In this document: in pieces, positions 11,001-23,933 of the stretch
How the letters are laid out: each line of letters begins with the position of its first letter
How positions within the stretch are numbered: the first letter of the stretch is position 1
Source: Bolinopsis microptera
Taxonomy: Eukaryota; Ctenophora; Tentaculata; Lobata; Bolinopsidae
Assembly (NCBI RefSeq): GCF_026151205.1
Contig: NC_087074.1
Span: forward strand, 7,667,726-7,731,725
DNA: 64,000 nt
Reading direction: 5' to 3'
Notes under the pieces: model-generated
The model's input: only the letters and a program-made list of their open reading frames with translations
Databases searched by the model: none
What the model was told of the DNA's origin: nothing
Translations under genes and position numbers: made by a program

Positions 11001-14000
11001 GATGGCTTAATTTATGAAATTTTTGGAATAGTAAACCTGTTAAAATATTTTTCCCATACATTATCATCAGATCACTTCAGAAAGTAAAGCGAGTAGACGT
11101 GCGCACTATACAAGAAGAGAACTCCCTTCGTTTAGTTGAAATAGACGAGACCAGTAGCAGATCTATTTTTGTAGAGGTTTACAATCATTACATTGACAAT
11201 TATGGCGGTTATTTATGGATCTTAAAATTAAGCACCCACTGAAACAGCAAGCACTGATTGGGTGGTAATCTAAGAAAGTTGTCCGACTTCACAACTTTTC
11301 ATCGACCAATAATCTATTCTGATGATCGTTTCATTTGTCAGATCCCTAAAAGTGGTGTGGCGATGGTACAAAAGGAGCTGTTTCTTAAACCCAACACTAA
11401 GTTTGAGACTTGGGTCCTGACTGAGCCGGAAAACTATCAACCTGCTCCTAAGTTTATCGGTAACGACTGAAACGAAATATTTCAAATTTTGGTGATCTAT
11501 AATATGATAAATATTCATGTACGATTAGAAACTGGAAAGAAAGTACGTACCCTGGACTCAACAACCCCTCCCCCTCAGATGATAACACTCTCCCAACAAC
11601 CCCTGCCCGGCCGAATGGTAGGTCCCACTCTACTACACCTGTAAAGGCACCCTCCAATACAACTTCTCCTGATCGTAATTCTGACGATGACGACTTTATC
11701 TCACCTAATAAGTCTACACATCCTAGTCCTGGTTCGTAGAGTAATAGTAATAGTAATAGTAATAGTACTATGTTTACAGTATGCACTGAAGGGGTATCCT
11801 AGTCCTGGTTCGTATAGAGTTTCTCATCATTTCCTACCTGGATTGATGGAAAATTGTGGATTTAATTTTAATTACTAAATATTATATTATAACACTTTCG
11901 AATTGGTATCAGTATGTTTACACGACAGGGGAAACTTACGATACTATATAGCATGTCAGAACATTATAGATATTGCGTCCTCTTACGGTTTTATTCAAAT
12001 TGTATCACGCCCAACTCGCCTAACGGACCATAGTGCCACGCTTATTGACCACATCTACACAAAAAATCTTGAGGATACAATAAGCTGTAACGTCTTAACG
12101 ACAGATATGTCGGATCACTTAGCAATAGTCACTACAATAAATCTTGATAACACGCCAACCAGCAGCTACCGCTCTGCGTCTAACTCACAAAATGTATCTC
12201 AAACTGAAACACGTAGATTTAACGACACCAACAATCAAAAATTCAGAGACTTAATTATAGATGAAAGTTGGCCAGAAATTTTTAACAATACCAATGATGC
12301 CAACGAACAGTTCAATAATTTAATACGGCTTATAATAAGATTTACGAGTCTGCCTATCCTACAAAAAGACAATCACGAAGAGAAAATGAACGTGTTAATC
12401 CGAAACCATGGATGCTGCCCTGGCTCGAAGAAGCTATAGAACGTAAAAATAAGTCATATTATGATTTTGTTAAGGAACCATCTGATAGTAACCTCAGTAA
12501 ATATGACCGTCTGAAGAAGTTTTGTAATAAACACATCGATAAAGCAAAAAACAAGCACTTCAAAAATTTTTTTGAGCAAAACAAAGAAAATTCTAAGAAG
12601 CAGTGGCAAATGATAAACAGTCTTCTAAATAGGAAAAAATCTAAACCTACTTCAATAAAACTGACTGACGAAGACGGCTCAATCAGCACTCCGGCAGCTG
12701 TAGCAGAAAAATTTAACGATTACTTCTCAAACATCGCTCCAAAAATTAAGTCTGAAATTAGTAGTAGGACCACTTTTGATCCTGGTGGAACCCAGAGCAC
12801 ACTTCGCAACGCCACTCCAAGTAGTATTTACTTAAAGCCAGTCACTGCCACAGAAATTCAGGACGTCATAAACTTGCTTAAGAATAAAGCCACACTAGAC
12901 ACTAAAATTGAACCTTTAAAAATCGCTAACAGTTGTCCCAGTTTTACTAGTGTACTAGCCCACGTTGTCAACAGTTCTTTTGAACAGGGGATCTTTCCAC
13001 AGGCTTTGAAAGAAGCGAAGGTGGTCCCAATTCACAAAGGTGGATCTAAATCTGACATAAAAAATTACAGACTCTTCTTGCTTCATTCTCTAAAGTATTT
13101 GAAAAGCTAATGCATAACCGAGTTTTAAGTTTTTTAGATAAATACAGCATACTATGTGAAAACCAATACGGTTTTCGCCCGGGTAGGATTGTGAACATGC
13201 TCTTCTCAACGCAAAAGACACCATTCTTAATTCAATGTCTAAAAAGCAGGTAACTTTACTTCTTTTAATCGACTTCAGCAAAGCTTTCGACCTTGTGGAT
13301 CATTCCATACTCTTGCACAAGCTGGACCATTACGGCATAAGAGGTCAAGCCTTAAATTGGTTCAAGTCATATCTCACTAACAGGAAACAGTTTGTATCAA
13401 TTGGCTCGTCAAAATCTTCAACCAACCAAATTTTATACGGCGTGCCTCAAGGGACAATATTAGGACCTTTACTCTTTATAATCTACATAAACGACCTGCC
13501 TCAAATATCAGATATAGCCAATTTCATTATGTACGCAGATGATGCCAACATCTTCCTGATAGGAGAAAATCTTAATGAAGTTTACGATAAACTAATAACT
13601 CATAGCGATGCATTAGATAAGTGGGTACATAATAATGGTTTAGCTCTCAACCTTAAGAAAACAAATTATATGATCTTCTCTCGACAAAGAAATCTTAATT
13701 ATCGTGATGTGACAATTTCTGGTGTCACAATTGAGAGAAAAACAGAAGCCCGTTTTTTAGGAGTTATAATAGATGATAAACTAAACTGGTCCTATCATAT
13801 CTCTGCCATGAAAATGAAAATGTCCAGATACATAGGAGTCATGTACAAACTTAAAAAATATCTGCCTCTCGAAGCACGTCTTCAAATTTATCAAAGTTTT
13901 GTGCAGTCACACCTTAATTATTGCAGCCTTGTATGGGGTTTTGCTGCTAAGTCTCATATTGAATCACTTTTTGTAAAACAGAAAATGGGCCTTCGTGCAG

Positions 14001-17000
14001 TATTACCTGGTTTCGTCAATTACTGGTACAAGGACGGTATCCCCCCAGCAAGTACCAAGTCTGGCTTTTATTTACATAAAATATTGACAGTACACAGTAT
14101 CATTGTAAAGAACGCACTCATTTTAATGCATACATTGAAAAACTTTCCTAATCTAGTACCATTGTCTCTCAAGAAAACAATTCCCAAAAGCGCACCATTA
14201 TTTAATACTAACACGGATTCTATTCTCACTACACAATGGTCAGAAAAGTATGGTCAACACCCTTACAACAACTCAGTATTTTTTAAAGGTCCATTATTAG
14301 CAATAAACCGATATAATGTTGCAGCAACTTCCCCGCCTAGTCTATTTAACCTGAACATTTACAAAACTTGTATAAAAACTATGCTCATCGATCAGCAAAA
14401 TGAAAACATCGAAGACGAATGGCCTAATTTCATGTTATTTTGTATAACAGGACTAAGAAAATCAAAGCGTAACATAAACCAAAATGCCGATAATAACCTT
14501 GTCTCTACATCTTAGATTATATGCACACACTTATGCATCACTCAATAAACGTCGCATATCTCATCATTTACACTGCCAACATTGGACATTCTTTTTTATC
14601 GCCGCGTATTTCAAATCAAGTTACAAATTCTACAAATTTTGAAGTGCTCAGTCTTGTTTTACTGTTTTTAATCTTTACCTATTAACCATTAGAAAATTAA
14701 ACTTTAAGTTATAAACCTTCATTGCATACTTTTCCGGTAGAGTCTAAATTAAATAGTTAGAGATTTCCTTTACATTTTATATTTATGCATGTGCCCCACG
14801 GGGATGAATTTCTTATTACCATTGATATTATATATATTTTTTGAGTAAACATTGGCTGGTACCACGGACCAGTCCCCAACAAAAAATATTTCTCCAACAG
14901 GTATTGTACCAAATGAACATGATACCTACGACTTTGAAAAGTCGGATCCTGTAAAATCTGAGAAACTGGAAAAGACGGAGCCAGGGAACGGTGCTGTGTT
15001 ATCAGATTGTTGTTGTGATGAGATGAGACAGAGGAAACATCCTCCTAAGATCTACTTCTGCACCAGAACTCACCGGCAAATTGCGCAGATCATTCGGGAA
15101 TTAAACAAAACAGAGTTCAGCAAGGTGAGCCGGTTTACTTAAGTGCTTAGTAGATACTAGATGTACGGTCATTTATTTGTCATCATAGAGTTCTTTGGTG
15201 TATGTAGTCAATTGGAATCAATCACTAATATTCTCTACTTTCGCCGCATAGCAGCTGGTTAATAAATATTATATGATGTTGATATGAAATTTAAAACAAA
15301 TTTCTCCGCAGACTAGGTCCTTATTTTTCAGTCCTCATGAAAATTCACTTATCTGTCGGGCGCATCGCGTCTGAATTAGGATAGCCGCGCGCACAACACA
15401 ACAAATTCATCTAAATTTTAATGTTTTACCGCGTGGTTTGAAATCACCATCCAAGTTGCTGAGATGTAATATAAAATCGAATTATTGATTTATTGGCGGG
15501 AATTAAGCATGGCTCTAGAGTAACTTACAGACCACTTGAATCGTTATAACTCCTTTTAGTACCAAATGGTCGCCTTACTTATGATATTCGGTCGCGAAGT
15601 TCCCCTAACAAGGGTCCTGAGGCCAGGGGTTTCTTCGTGCCTGCCTCTCTCATACATTGGTCGCTGCTAGCCTAGATTACTCATCAACGATTGCGGTAGC
15701 ATCTAAACTGGTCGTACACGGGATTGTTTTACCCTGATAGATTGTCCGAGAAGCAGTCTTCGATCTAAAATTTTCTGTTTCAGGTGCATATGTCAATACT
15801 GTCCAGCAGAGAGCACTCCTGTGTTAACCCTAAACTAGCTAAGGAATCCAATAAAAATGATAAGTGCAGAGAGCTTCGTCAAGAAAGTAAGTTTCTAATT
15901 TAATATTGAAAATGAAAGTAATAATCTACTAACATTCTGAACGTGTCCTTTAACGATATCATCATGATAATCTGACTCAAGTACCACGTTTATAATTTAG
16001 TCAACTCTTTCCAGAGAAGTGTATGTACGGAGAGAACGCCAACAAACTTACCAGCCGGTCAGTGTTGAAACGGAACGGTATAAACCAGGCCTGGGACGTT
16101 GAGGAGTTAGCTCGAGTCGGGAAACGGGAAATAGCCTGTCCTTACTACGCATCTGTAAGCTTATTTTAACTGTGTAGAACTAATCAGGTTGTTTTATCAG
16201 ATTGTTATTATTATAGCGTTCAATTGTCGTACTCTCACGTTGTTTAAAATGTGATGAGAAACGCACTGTTGTATTGTCTTGACAAAGTCTTCGTCGTAGC
16301 CAGTAACTAGCTGCCAGTGTAATTAGTAGTTATTGAGGGCTAGTAAAGCTGGAGAATGTGGTTATCTGTAAATATGTGGCAGTCAAACTATAGAAGTTTC
16401 AGTAAATCCCACCTCTTTCTCAGTGTTGTGAGTTGTTTTTGTGAGCTCTGAGATATTGTGTGCTCAGTGTTCACTAATAGTTAACCTATAATAATTGTCG
16501 TTTGTAAAAACTTGCGTTTCAATCCTTTCTGACGATTTCACTTACAAATAATAATATACGTAGAATCACGAACAGTATTTTATCAGGATGAATTTTATTT
16601 GATAATAGTATCAGGTGGAAATCAATGATATTCTTATATTAATATAACGAACATTTTAAACTTATATGATTATTTTATAAGGTATCAGAGTTCTACAATT
16701 CTATGTATTTTCAGGTGGAAATGTCCAAGACGGCTGACATAGTGTTCGCTCCGTATAACTACATTCTGGACCCTTTTATTGCTGCTCAACGAGAACTAGC
16801 ACTTTCTGACAACGTTAGTTAGTTAGTTAGAGTATAATTCTACCTAGCTTCCGTACAATATTATTTTAATATTTTGTAATCAATACAGACAACCTTGTTA
16901 TACTGCTCGCAATTTAAAACCATCTAATCCTAGTCTCGAGTGTCTTGTCAAATCAAAAATACGTAAAACAGCGTGACTCTTCTATTAGTAATTCTTATAA

Positions 17001-20000
17001 CTTGGTATTGTTAATTGTAAGAATGACCACAGTTTCTGATGGCGGCACAGCTAGGAGGTACTACTAGGCGGCACTGCTAGGCGGCACTGCTAGACGGCAC
17101 TAAGCGGCACTGATAGGCTGCACTAGGCGGTACTGCTAGACGGCACTAGGCGGTACTGCTAGGCGGCACTAAGCGCCTAGTGTAATCGTATTTCCCTCCT
17201 CAGGTGGTTATATTCGATGAAGGACACAACATAGAGGACGTCTGTAGAAGCTCGGTGGGTTACGAAGCTACCCAGTTTATGATGGGTGAAGCTATTGCTA
17301 ACCTGGATGAGGTTATTGGTAAAGATAGGCAGTGTGTTGGGTACAGCAAGGAGTATCCTGATTCTAACATGGGGTATGTGGGTGGCAGCTTTATTTTGGC
17401 ATGATCAGTGTTGTCTTGTACTTTAAAGCGAGTAACATGTTATAGTTTATAATCTGTAAGACTTTATAATTCACAGTGCCGATAAAAGACAACACACCTA
17501 TTACCTTGTAGCTACTAAACTGATAACGTCCCCAGGTTCGAGTCTCAGGAGCCACAACTGGAGGGAATGAAGCTGTTTCTGGAGACCCTTCTAAACTGGA
17601 CTCTAGCCTATAAAAGTAGACTTGTTGATGATTACTTTGAGCATTCTCATTACTCTTTAGAGGGTGGTACTTGTCTCAAACAACTTCAGGTATTTCCCTA
17701 AATCCTAAGTTCGGTTTTTCAGAACACTCTTATAGATATGATGTTAGATTAAAAGCTTCCACATAATCATTATTACAAACAGGTACAGTACATCTTGACA
17801 ATTCAACTAACTATATCCAAAGATCTAGCATGTAGATCGTAGCTATGATACATCTCTGTCCTAACCAAAATGTTACCTTATGCTAAAAATATCATGTTTA
17901 TGTAATGCACCTATAATATGTGAGTGTATCCTATCCTAACTGTCTGTCTCAGGCGATAGGAATAACCTCAGACCGAGTAGAGCAGTTGTCCGGCTGGGTA
18001 ACTGTTATTGCTGAGAAGGATAAAGAACCCTCCGAGTCATCACCTCAGGAACCCGAATACAAACGTCCTAAACCCAAAAATTCTACCTTGTTTCTTTGCG
18101 AGAAGTTTGTTATAACTTATCGAGTTTTCGCGTCTACTGGAAACGATTCATCCTTCAGTTTATGTGTAAGTTTATGAGAACACAGTTTTGTTTACGAGAT
18201 ATCTTTATCCAGAAGCGCAATGACAATAATATTTTATATTCCAGGTTTCCTCTCCAATACCCCTAACCCCCTCTCTCTCTCTCTCTCTCAGATAAAACAG
18301 TCCCCTTTAAGTGTGGAGAATCCTCAGACGCACAGGTTCGAACGTCTGATCGGTATAACTCTCAGTATAAACTGCTTAAATCCTTCTGTCGTCTTCAAAC
18401 ATCTCAGTACGAAGTGTCATTCTGTCATTGTCACATCAGGTACATTTCTACTGCTATATCACTACTTTCTCATTGTCACATCAGGTACATCGTCACGGAT
18501 ATGTACAAAAATCTTCCGACTACAACTGCCTATCATCTTAGAATATCTTACTGGTCACATGATGTTGTCTTTTTCCCCAATCTATCAGTCACTTTTACCG
18601 CAAACTTTTCAGCGTGTTAATAATTATGAGAATATCTATGATCATATAAACCCTAACAGGAACACTGAGTCCGATGGACACATTCCAGTCTGAACTGGGA
18701 GCAGAGTTCCGGGTCCAACACGAGGGTAAACATGTGGTGCCTAAATCTAACTTCCTAGCTATGAACCTCACTGCTGGACCTAGTGGACATTCCTTCAACG
18801 CAGGTTAGCTATTTAATATTTCCACTAGTTTTCTGTGCAGTTTGCAGGGTTCTAGTTCTCATTAATCTCAACTGGAACGGTGGTTAATTGTAAGTAAAAG
18901 TTTCCCGTACACAATGTAACAAACAATAACCTCCCAGGATACAAGAACGCGGAGACCTTCAAGTTCCAAGATGATATCGGCCAGGTGATCTGCAGAGTGT
19001 GCAGCTTGGTCCCTCACGGAGTCCTCGTCTTCTTCCCCAGTTACAGACTCCTGGAGAAGGTATCAGAACGGTGGCAGGCTACGGGAGAGTGGGACAAGAT
19101 GAAGGATCACAAGGTTGTTGTGTCCGAACCTAGGGGCAGTAATCGGAACGCGTTTAACGAGGTTCGTTCTTGAAACTCTTCAGCATAGAACCCTATAATC
19201 CTCTGCACGGAACCTGCACTCTTGTTCTCATCTCAATAATTACCATAGCATGTTGAATGTTGAACGTTGATTCTGATGATTAGTCTTGCTGTGATAGTCC
19301 CCTTCCAGGCAATGGAAGAGTTTGACGCAAACGTAGAATCAGGAGCCCTACTTCTCGCGGTATGTAGAGGGAAGATAAGCGAGGGAGTGGACTTTGCTGA
19401 TAACAACGCTCGAGCCGTTATCACTATCGGGCTGCCCTTCCCCAACTTCAAGAGTACGGAGATAACAGATAAGCGGAAATATAACGATAAGTTTTGTAAG
19501 GAGCAGGGCCTGCTGAGTGGTCAGGAGTGGTACACTATACAGGCTTTCAGGTAAAACGTGTGGTGTATACTGCAACTGTATAGTTCACTCTGTAATATCT
19601 GCAATGTTCTATACACATAATACATATTATGTAGTTATTGTTCATGATGTCTTGGCATTAATGAAAAAGAGTTTTGGTGACTCGATTAATAACTTTCAAT
19701 GATATGAAAGTATGAAGCAGTTATTTTTGTAAGACCCGATTATTTCAGAGCGGTGAATCAAGCTCTGGGTCGATGTTTGAGGCACATCCAGGACTGGGGA
19801 GCCATCATCATGATAGAATCTCGTCTCCCTGGCAACGAGAGATACTGGAAAAGTATTTCGCGTTGGATCAGAGACGAGATGATCTCAACAGAGAACTGCT
19901 CAGAGGCGTTTGAGAGACTAGAATACTTTTGTCATGACAAGCGGGGCATGTTAGACCAGTATAACTCAGGGGGGTTTGTAACAGACACCAGTACTGTCAC

Positions 20001-20898
20001 TGATACCAGTACTGTCGCTGATACCAGTACTGTCACTGATACCAGTACTGTCGCTGATACCAGTGCCAGTATTGAGGAGACCACCGAGTACCCTCACAGC
20101 AAATATCCTGTAATTGATCTAACGTTGTCACCGACCTCACAACCGCTGTCTACAAATATCCCTCTTTTCTCTGACAACAGAACATTAGCGGCTGTACAAG
20201 AAAGACAGACTGCGGATATTGATGCTTCTGACACGTCTACCTCCCCCGAACACAATGTTACTGTGAAATATGAAAACGAGGACTCTAAAGCTAGCATTGA
20301 TATCTCATCCTCTCCAGAGTTATTTATTGAGGAAGAGATTGAGGGTGGGGCGACCATCCGAGAGCTAGCAGACAAGTCTATAAAAGAAATATCTCCTCCC
20401 AATTTAACTTCACATTTAGATGATAGACGAATATTTTCTTCAGAGGGGATAACCCCTTTTAAAATTAATTCTAGCGCAGATGATAAACGGGCCCATTCTC
20501 CAGAAGAAACTTCAAATTTGGTGATCAAGAGACGAAAGGTTAGTCGGATGCAGCAGCATTTGAATGAGTCAAGTAGCGAGAACCACAGTTCCTATAACTC
20601 TGTATCCTATGCCAGTCCTTCCTCCACCCCCTCTAACTCATGTCCTACCTGCTCCAACAAGCTCCTCAAAACCAGACCTTCTCCAAACAAAACTGTTAAA
20701 ATATCAGACTTTATCCGAGGGAGGTATGATATCCGAGCTCTCGGGAAACTTCAGTTCACAGCGTTTCCTGACGAAAACGCGGCTAATTCTACTTTGGGTA
20801 ACATGGGTGTCTTCTGCACGGAGTGTAGCACTGTACTTGGTAGAGTCACTTTCTCTATCGAGGACAATTCTGTAGGTGGGATTGTTCAGTTAGAGTGA
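8094..20898 (+). CDS. BRIP1: FANCJ/BRIP1-type Fe-S DNA helicase
   Basis: Exons: 8094-8306, 8520-8721, 10371-10469, 10762-10880, 14873-15124, 15784-15886, 16015-16154, 16715-16813, 17204-17373, 17536-17689, 17953-18165, 18292-18439, 18660-18803, 18938-19161, 19309-19550, 19749-20898. All phases close, giving about 1223 aa. Motifs in order: Walker [10 protein letters not shown]; Ia [11 protein letters not shown]; four Fe-S cysteines (HSC, DKC, KKC, ACPYY); box II as DEGH, not [44 protein letters not shown] unwinds 5'-3' at crosslinks and G-quadruplexes in the nucleus. Unlike human FANCJ, the N-terminus has a CxxC..HxxxHxxxC finger (aa 3-22) before the [14 protein letters not shown] entry. The C-tail has Thr/Ser repeats and a CPTC..CTEC pair. 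The exon 5 acceptor (14871-14872) is chosen for phase; 14899-14900 looks stronger but breaks frame, so a missed mini-exon is possible. Confidence 0.93.
8765..9257 (-). mobile_element. LINE ORF2 C-terminal fragment in BRIP1 intron 2
   Basis: On the minus strand a frame reads [20 protein letters not shown] followed by [11 protein letters not shown]. This is the Cys-Cys-His-Cys finger that ends many non-LTR reverse transcriptases. Beyond it the frame shifts by one base and continues as [14 protein letters not shown]. The fragment lies between the first splice-site repeat unit and the rest of the array (9258-10232), so it inserted into the array. Confidence 0.75.
9258..10232 (+). repeat. Minisatellite of about 53-56 bp, about 18 units, made from the BRIP1 exon 2 donor
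   Basis: Each unit copies the end of exon 2 plus its donor and the start of the intron: CCTGATCCTG followed by gttagtagatctatctggct and a pyrimidine-rich tail (cttcattcctac). The founder is 8705-8762. Several units (near 9426, 9701, 9856 and 10121) have changed the tail to cctacag, creating an acceptor that, with the next donor, brackets a 14-base stretch CTACCCTGATCCTG. The array therefore holds many 5' splice sites and a few complete micro-exon look-alikes in intron 2. Confidence 0.9.
11240..14842 (+). mobile_element. Jockey/CR1-group LINE in BRIP1 intron 4, degraded
   Basis: The 5' part (about 11240-11740) holds possible ORF1 remnants, ending in a Ser/Pro/Asp-rich stretch ([14 protein letters not shown]). 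Then come the end of an endonuclease domain (11903-12439: [18 protein letters not shown], then DMSDHLAI), the ORF2 linker (12412-13110), and reverse transcriptase (13235-14515) with [39 protein letters not shown] and the YADD box in [10 protein letters not shown]. The endonuclease N-terminus is missing, and frame shifts near 12.4 kb and 13.1 kb break ORF2, so it is dead. The 3' UTR ends only about 30 bp before exon 5. An (agtaat)n microsatellite marks 11739-11767. Exact 5' and 3' limits are uncertain. Confidence 0.85.
17039..17176. repeat. Irregular (taggcggcactgc)n repeat in BRIP1 intron 8
   Basis: About nine variants of a 10-14 base unit (ggcggcact / ggcggtact with gctag spacers) end some 27 bp before the exon 9 acceptor. 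They are GC-richer than the intron around them and may weaken the pyrimidine tract. Confidence 0.8.
18425..18490 (+). repeat. Tandem duplication of the BRIP1 exon 12 donor
   Basis: The 20-base junction cattgtcacatcaggtacat occurs at 18425-18444 (true exon 12 end plus donor) and again at 18471-18490, offset 46 bp. Using the second donor would add 46 bases and shift the frame just before the TLSPMDTF motif. Confidence 0.9.
19984..20065 (+). repeat. In-frame 18-bp coding repeat in the BRIP1 tail
   Basis: gataccagtactgtcact-type units encode alternating DTSTVT and DTSTVA hexapeptides, about five copies. They lie in the disordered C-terminal region just after the helicase core (YNSGGFVT). Codons are nearly identical between units, so the expansion is recent. 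Confidence 0.92.
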
Positions 20899-22812
20899 AC
20901 CACTAGAAGTAGAATGATTTAGAAAAATATTACTATTCATGATTTTCATTAATCTTAATTATGTTTTACAGCATGAACTACTTGGACTACAGGGCGTGGA
21001 GGTTCATAATAACTTTTGGTTTGTTTTTTTTTTTCATGGACCGAATTTATTTTCAATTGTGACATTTTTAATTTGATTGAATTCATTTTAAGTTTTGCAG
21101 GATTGAGAGAAATTGTTGATCATATTTTTAACTATGTATTTCTTAGATTTTAACCGTAAAATTTAATTGATTTTAACAACTATTTCCAATTATTAAGCAC
21201 TAAAATATTTGAGTTTTTTCCTTTTTTTTCATTTATGAATAATTACATGTACCTAGCGTCCTAACCGAGCCAACTTGGTTATAAAGCCAAAAGAATTCTG
21301 CCATTTATTGGTAAGGGCGCTGTGGCAGCCCCAAGGGCCACTGTAGTAGGGCGCTGTTGCAGCCCCGAGGGACACGATGAGATAAAATGTATTGGAACCG
21401 TGTGCTTACCCGGGTAAACTTCCAGTTCCATATAATTGATATTATGTGGATTGGTCAAATTTGCTATTTCTCAGTCTGGCTTTCAAGCCGCCCCAAAATT
21501 CTCGTTTTACTGTCCGCTCTCCCCAATCCTCAATTTAATCTCAGCGCTCTTTTAAATTTAACTACAACTACAAGTGCATTACCCTTTCAATCAGTGTTGG
21601 ATCATGAGTATTAAACGTTCAGGGATCGAGGAGTCAAGTATTTGAATATTCAAGTACCATGCCGTGCACCAAAACATGACCTGCCTTCTTTTCATTCCCC
21701 AAAGCATTAGTTCGTTTACTAAAGAACTGTTCTATTGTAGGATAATCGAAAAGAATACTGCTTGTGGTGTATTATATATGATACAGGACCGGCTCCAAGA
21801 TTATGTTCTCAGTTCTGCGATTTAAACTCGTTTAACATGGCATTGAAAACCAGCACCCTGGATTGTCAAGTTATTTACATATTGAGATCAGAATTGAATC
21901 CCTCTTCCCTCTGCTAGTCTACTAGCTCATGAAAGTACAAAAACACAATCAAGATCCACTGCGTAAACCCAATAAATGGATATCATTATCAGGGACTTGA
22001 ACTATATGAGTATGACAACATGAAATAAATTGCACGGTGAATGTTAGGAATGAAGGCTGAGTACCATTGTCAAGGGTACGTTATTGCAACCAGATTTAAC
22101 AACTATTTTTACTCGGAGTGTTTTACATAATATTGTAATGAATCTACTCTTGATGCGTGACTCCCAGTCCCTCTTAAACTTAGAGTCCCATTTGTAGCAC
22201 CAAATTATTCTCGCTCTCAGACCTCAGTAATCTTCGATTAACCTAGCCTTATGATTTTGTGAACAATGCATTAAACAACAGCTAGAGAAAGAAACAACAC
22301 CCTGGTTACCCGAACATTATCCACACTATCTGGCTTCGTAAACCATAGACCCGGGATTCTCATCTCAGCTACTGTTTAAAAAGCTAGAACCATGCATGTG
22401 TGACTCATATATTAGTGATAGTCTGCGCGCCTGGTGGACTGCTAGGTATACCTTTACAGGTCCACAGAGCAATTCTCTCGCTTAAGCTGCTAAATAGCAC
22501 GGGTTGAGATCATCGAGCATAATGCCCTACGGACGTTTTAAAGAGCACCCCTTACACACCCTGACTCTCAGTAACAATAAGATCGAACCTGGGCGTGTTG
22601 AGCCATTAGGCCCTTTTCCTCCACGTAACAACCACGTGATACAAGGTTAGAAAAAGGGAGCATGCTCTCTTTATAGCCACAATACAAGCCAACGGTTTAC
22701 CTTCGTTTGTGACACTGCTTACAATTTTAAAGCTATCCAAAGTTAAATAACTACCTCCGGAGTAGTCGACTATCAGTATCACGTCTCCGCAAGCAATCAG
22801 ACTGGGATCAAG
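20899..22812. other. Intergenic, no gene seen
   Basis: A short GC-rich doubled phrase (gggcgctgtggcagcccc / gggcgctgttgcagcccc, near 21315-21370) is the only structure. Open frames of up to 91 codons show no family resemblance. Confidence 0.45.
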
Positions 22813-23505
22813 ATGGTTATCTTCCTCGCAGCCCTCCTCCTCGCTGGTACTGCTGCTAGCTACTTTTAATGGTACGTACACAGTGTCAGTAGTTGCTAGT
22901 TAGAATATCGTATTCAACAGTTACTAGTTTGTAGTTTAAGTTAGAATATCGTATTCATTTTCAACGACAACAGATCGTAAACAATTTTCTGTTAGTCCGC
23001 CATGATATCAAAAAAATGTAACCATGTAACTGTTAGCTTTGCTTTTGTGGTCTTTAAACTCCATCCAAAACTTCAGGCTGGTGGATACCAGTAACTAAAG
23101 ATGCAATAGTAGACTTCAACTGGGAAAGTGAAGATCTTCAAATAAAGACGAACAACGCAGACAAACTGTATATGCGGTTATACAATAAAGATTATCAAGA
23201 GATAGGACGTATCTTCATCAAAGACCTCAAATCGTCGGCCGCAAAATACTCAATCTACAACTGCTTCTATAGTTATGAGAGTCTCAATGTCGCGGAGCCG
23301 TTTGATGATGAAATTGTGTGGACTTTCTCGAAGACGCAATCTGAATCAGCCGGACCAACGATAACTGTGAAGTATAACGAGGAGCCACTAATAGACATCA
23401 CGATATCGGATAGTACGTGTGAGTTCGAGTGGGGAAGATGGGCTGATGCTGTGTCAAAGATAAAGATCACCTCATACGATGCAGAATCCTACAGATCTAA
23501 ACCAG
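22813..23505 (+). CDS. 5' part of an unrecognised secreted protein
   Basis: Exon 1 (22813-22846) encodes a hydrophobic start, MVIFLAALLLA, ending in phase 1 at a gtactg donor. Exon 2 (23077-23505) follows a cttcag acceptor and continues in phase as GWWIPVTKDAIVDFNW for 143 codons, ending in phase 1 at a gtaata donor. Together they look like a short signal peptide and a mature domain with few cysteines. The C-terminal half (EEPLIDITISDSTCEFEW, then AESYRSKP) vaguely recalls farnesoic-acid-methyltransferase-like (FAMeT) domains, but I would not assign it. No 3' exon is found; the sequence downstream is duplicated repeat DNA. If the exon 2 donor is not used, the frame stops at 23621. Confidence 0.6.
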
Positions 23506-23933
23506 GTAATATGCTGACGTGTACCATTAATTGTCAAAACTTATTTTTGATTGTTGTTCAAAATGTTCAGAAACTTTTATATAACTATAAGCAACATTTC
23601 AATAGTCTGAACTATCCATAATTCTTCGATCAAATAGAAAACCCTATACAACCTAAGTAAGTTTAAGGTAAACAAAGGCAAAAAATCAAACATTGGACAA
23701 CAGACATCATAGCACAAATATACACTTTATCAATGCTGTTAGATACGCGCGTAGCGTATTCAGCTCAGAAAACGTTAAACGTGACGCGCTTTTTTCACAA
23801 GTAGATCGAATAATATCCCGTGCCGCAGCTTCGGCGGTCGCACGCTACTGCAAGCGAAAGGGCTCTGATTAGAGCCAGTTGGGGCCGATAACTGAATCTC
23901 TGAGATCAGAGCCTTAAAATTGCGTGGCTTTCA

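Noticed and set aside
11258-11470. 70-codon frame as an extra BRIP1 exon
   Set aside because: No matching splice phase and no FANCJ similarity; position suggests the 5' part of the LINE.
17530-17560. ggttcgagtctca as a tRNA B box
   Set aside because: It is the start of BRIP1 exon 10; no A box or acceptor stem surrounds it.
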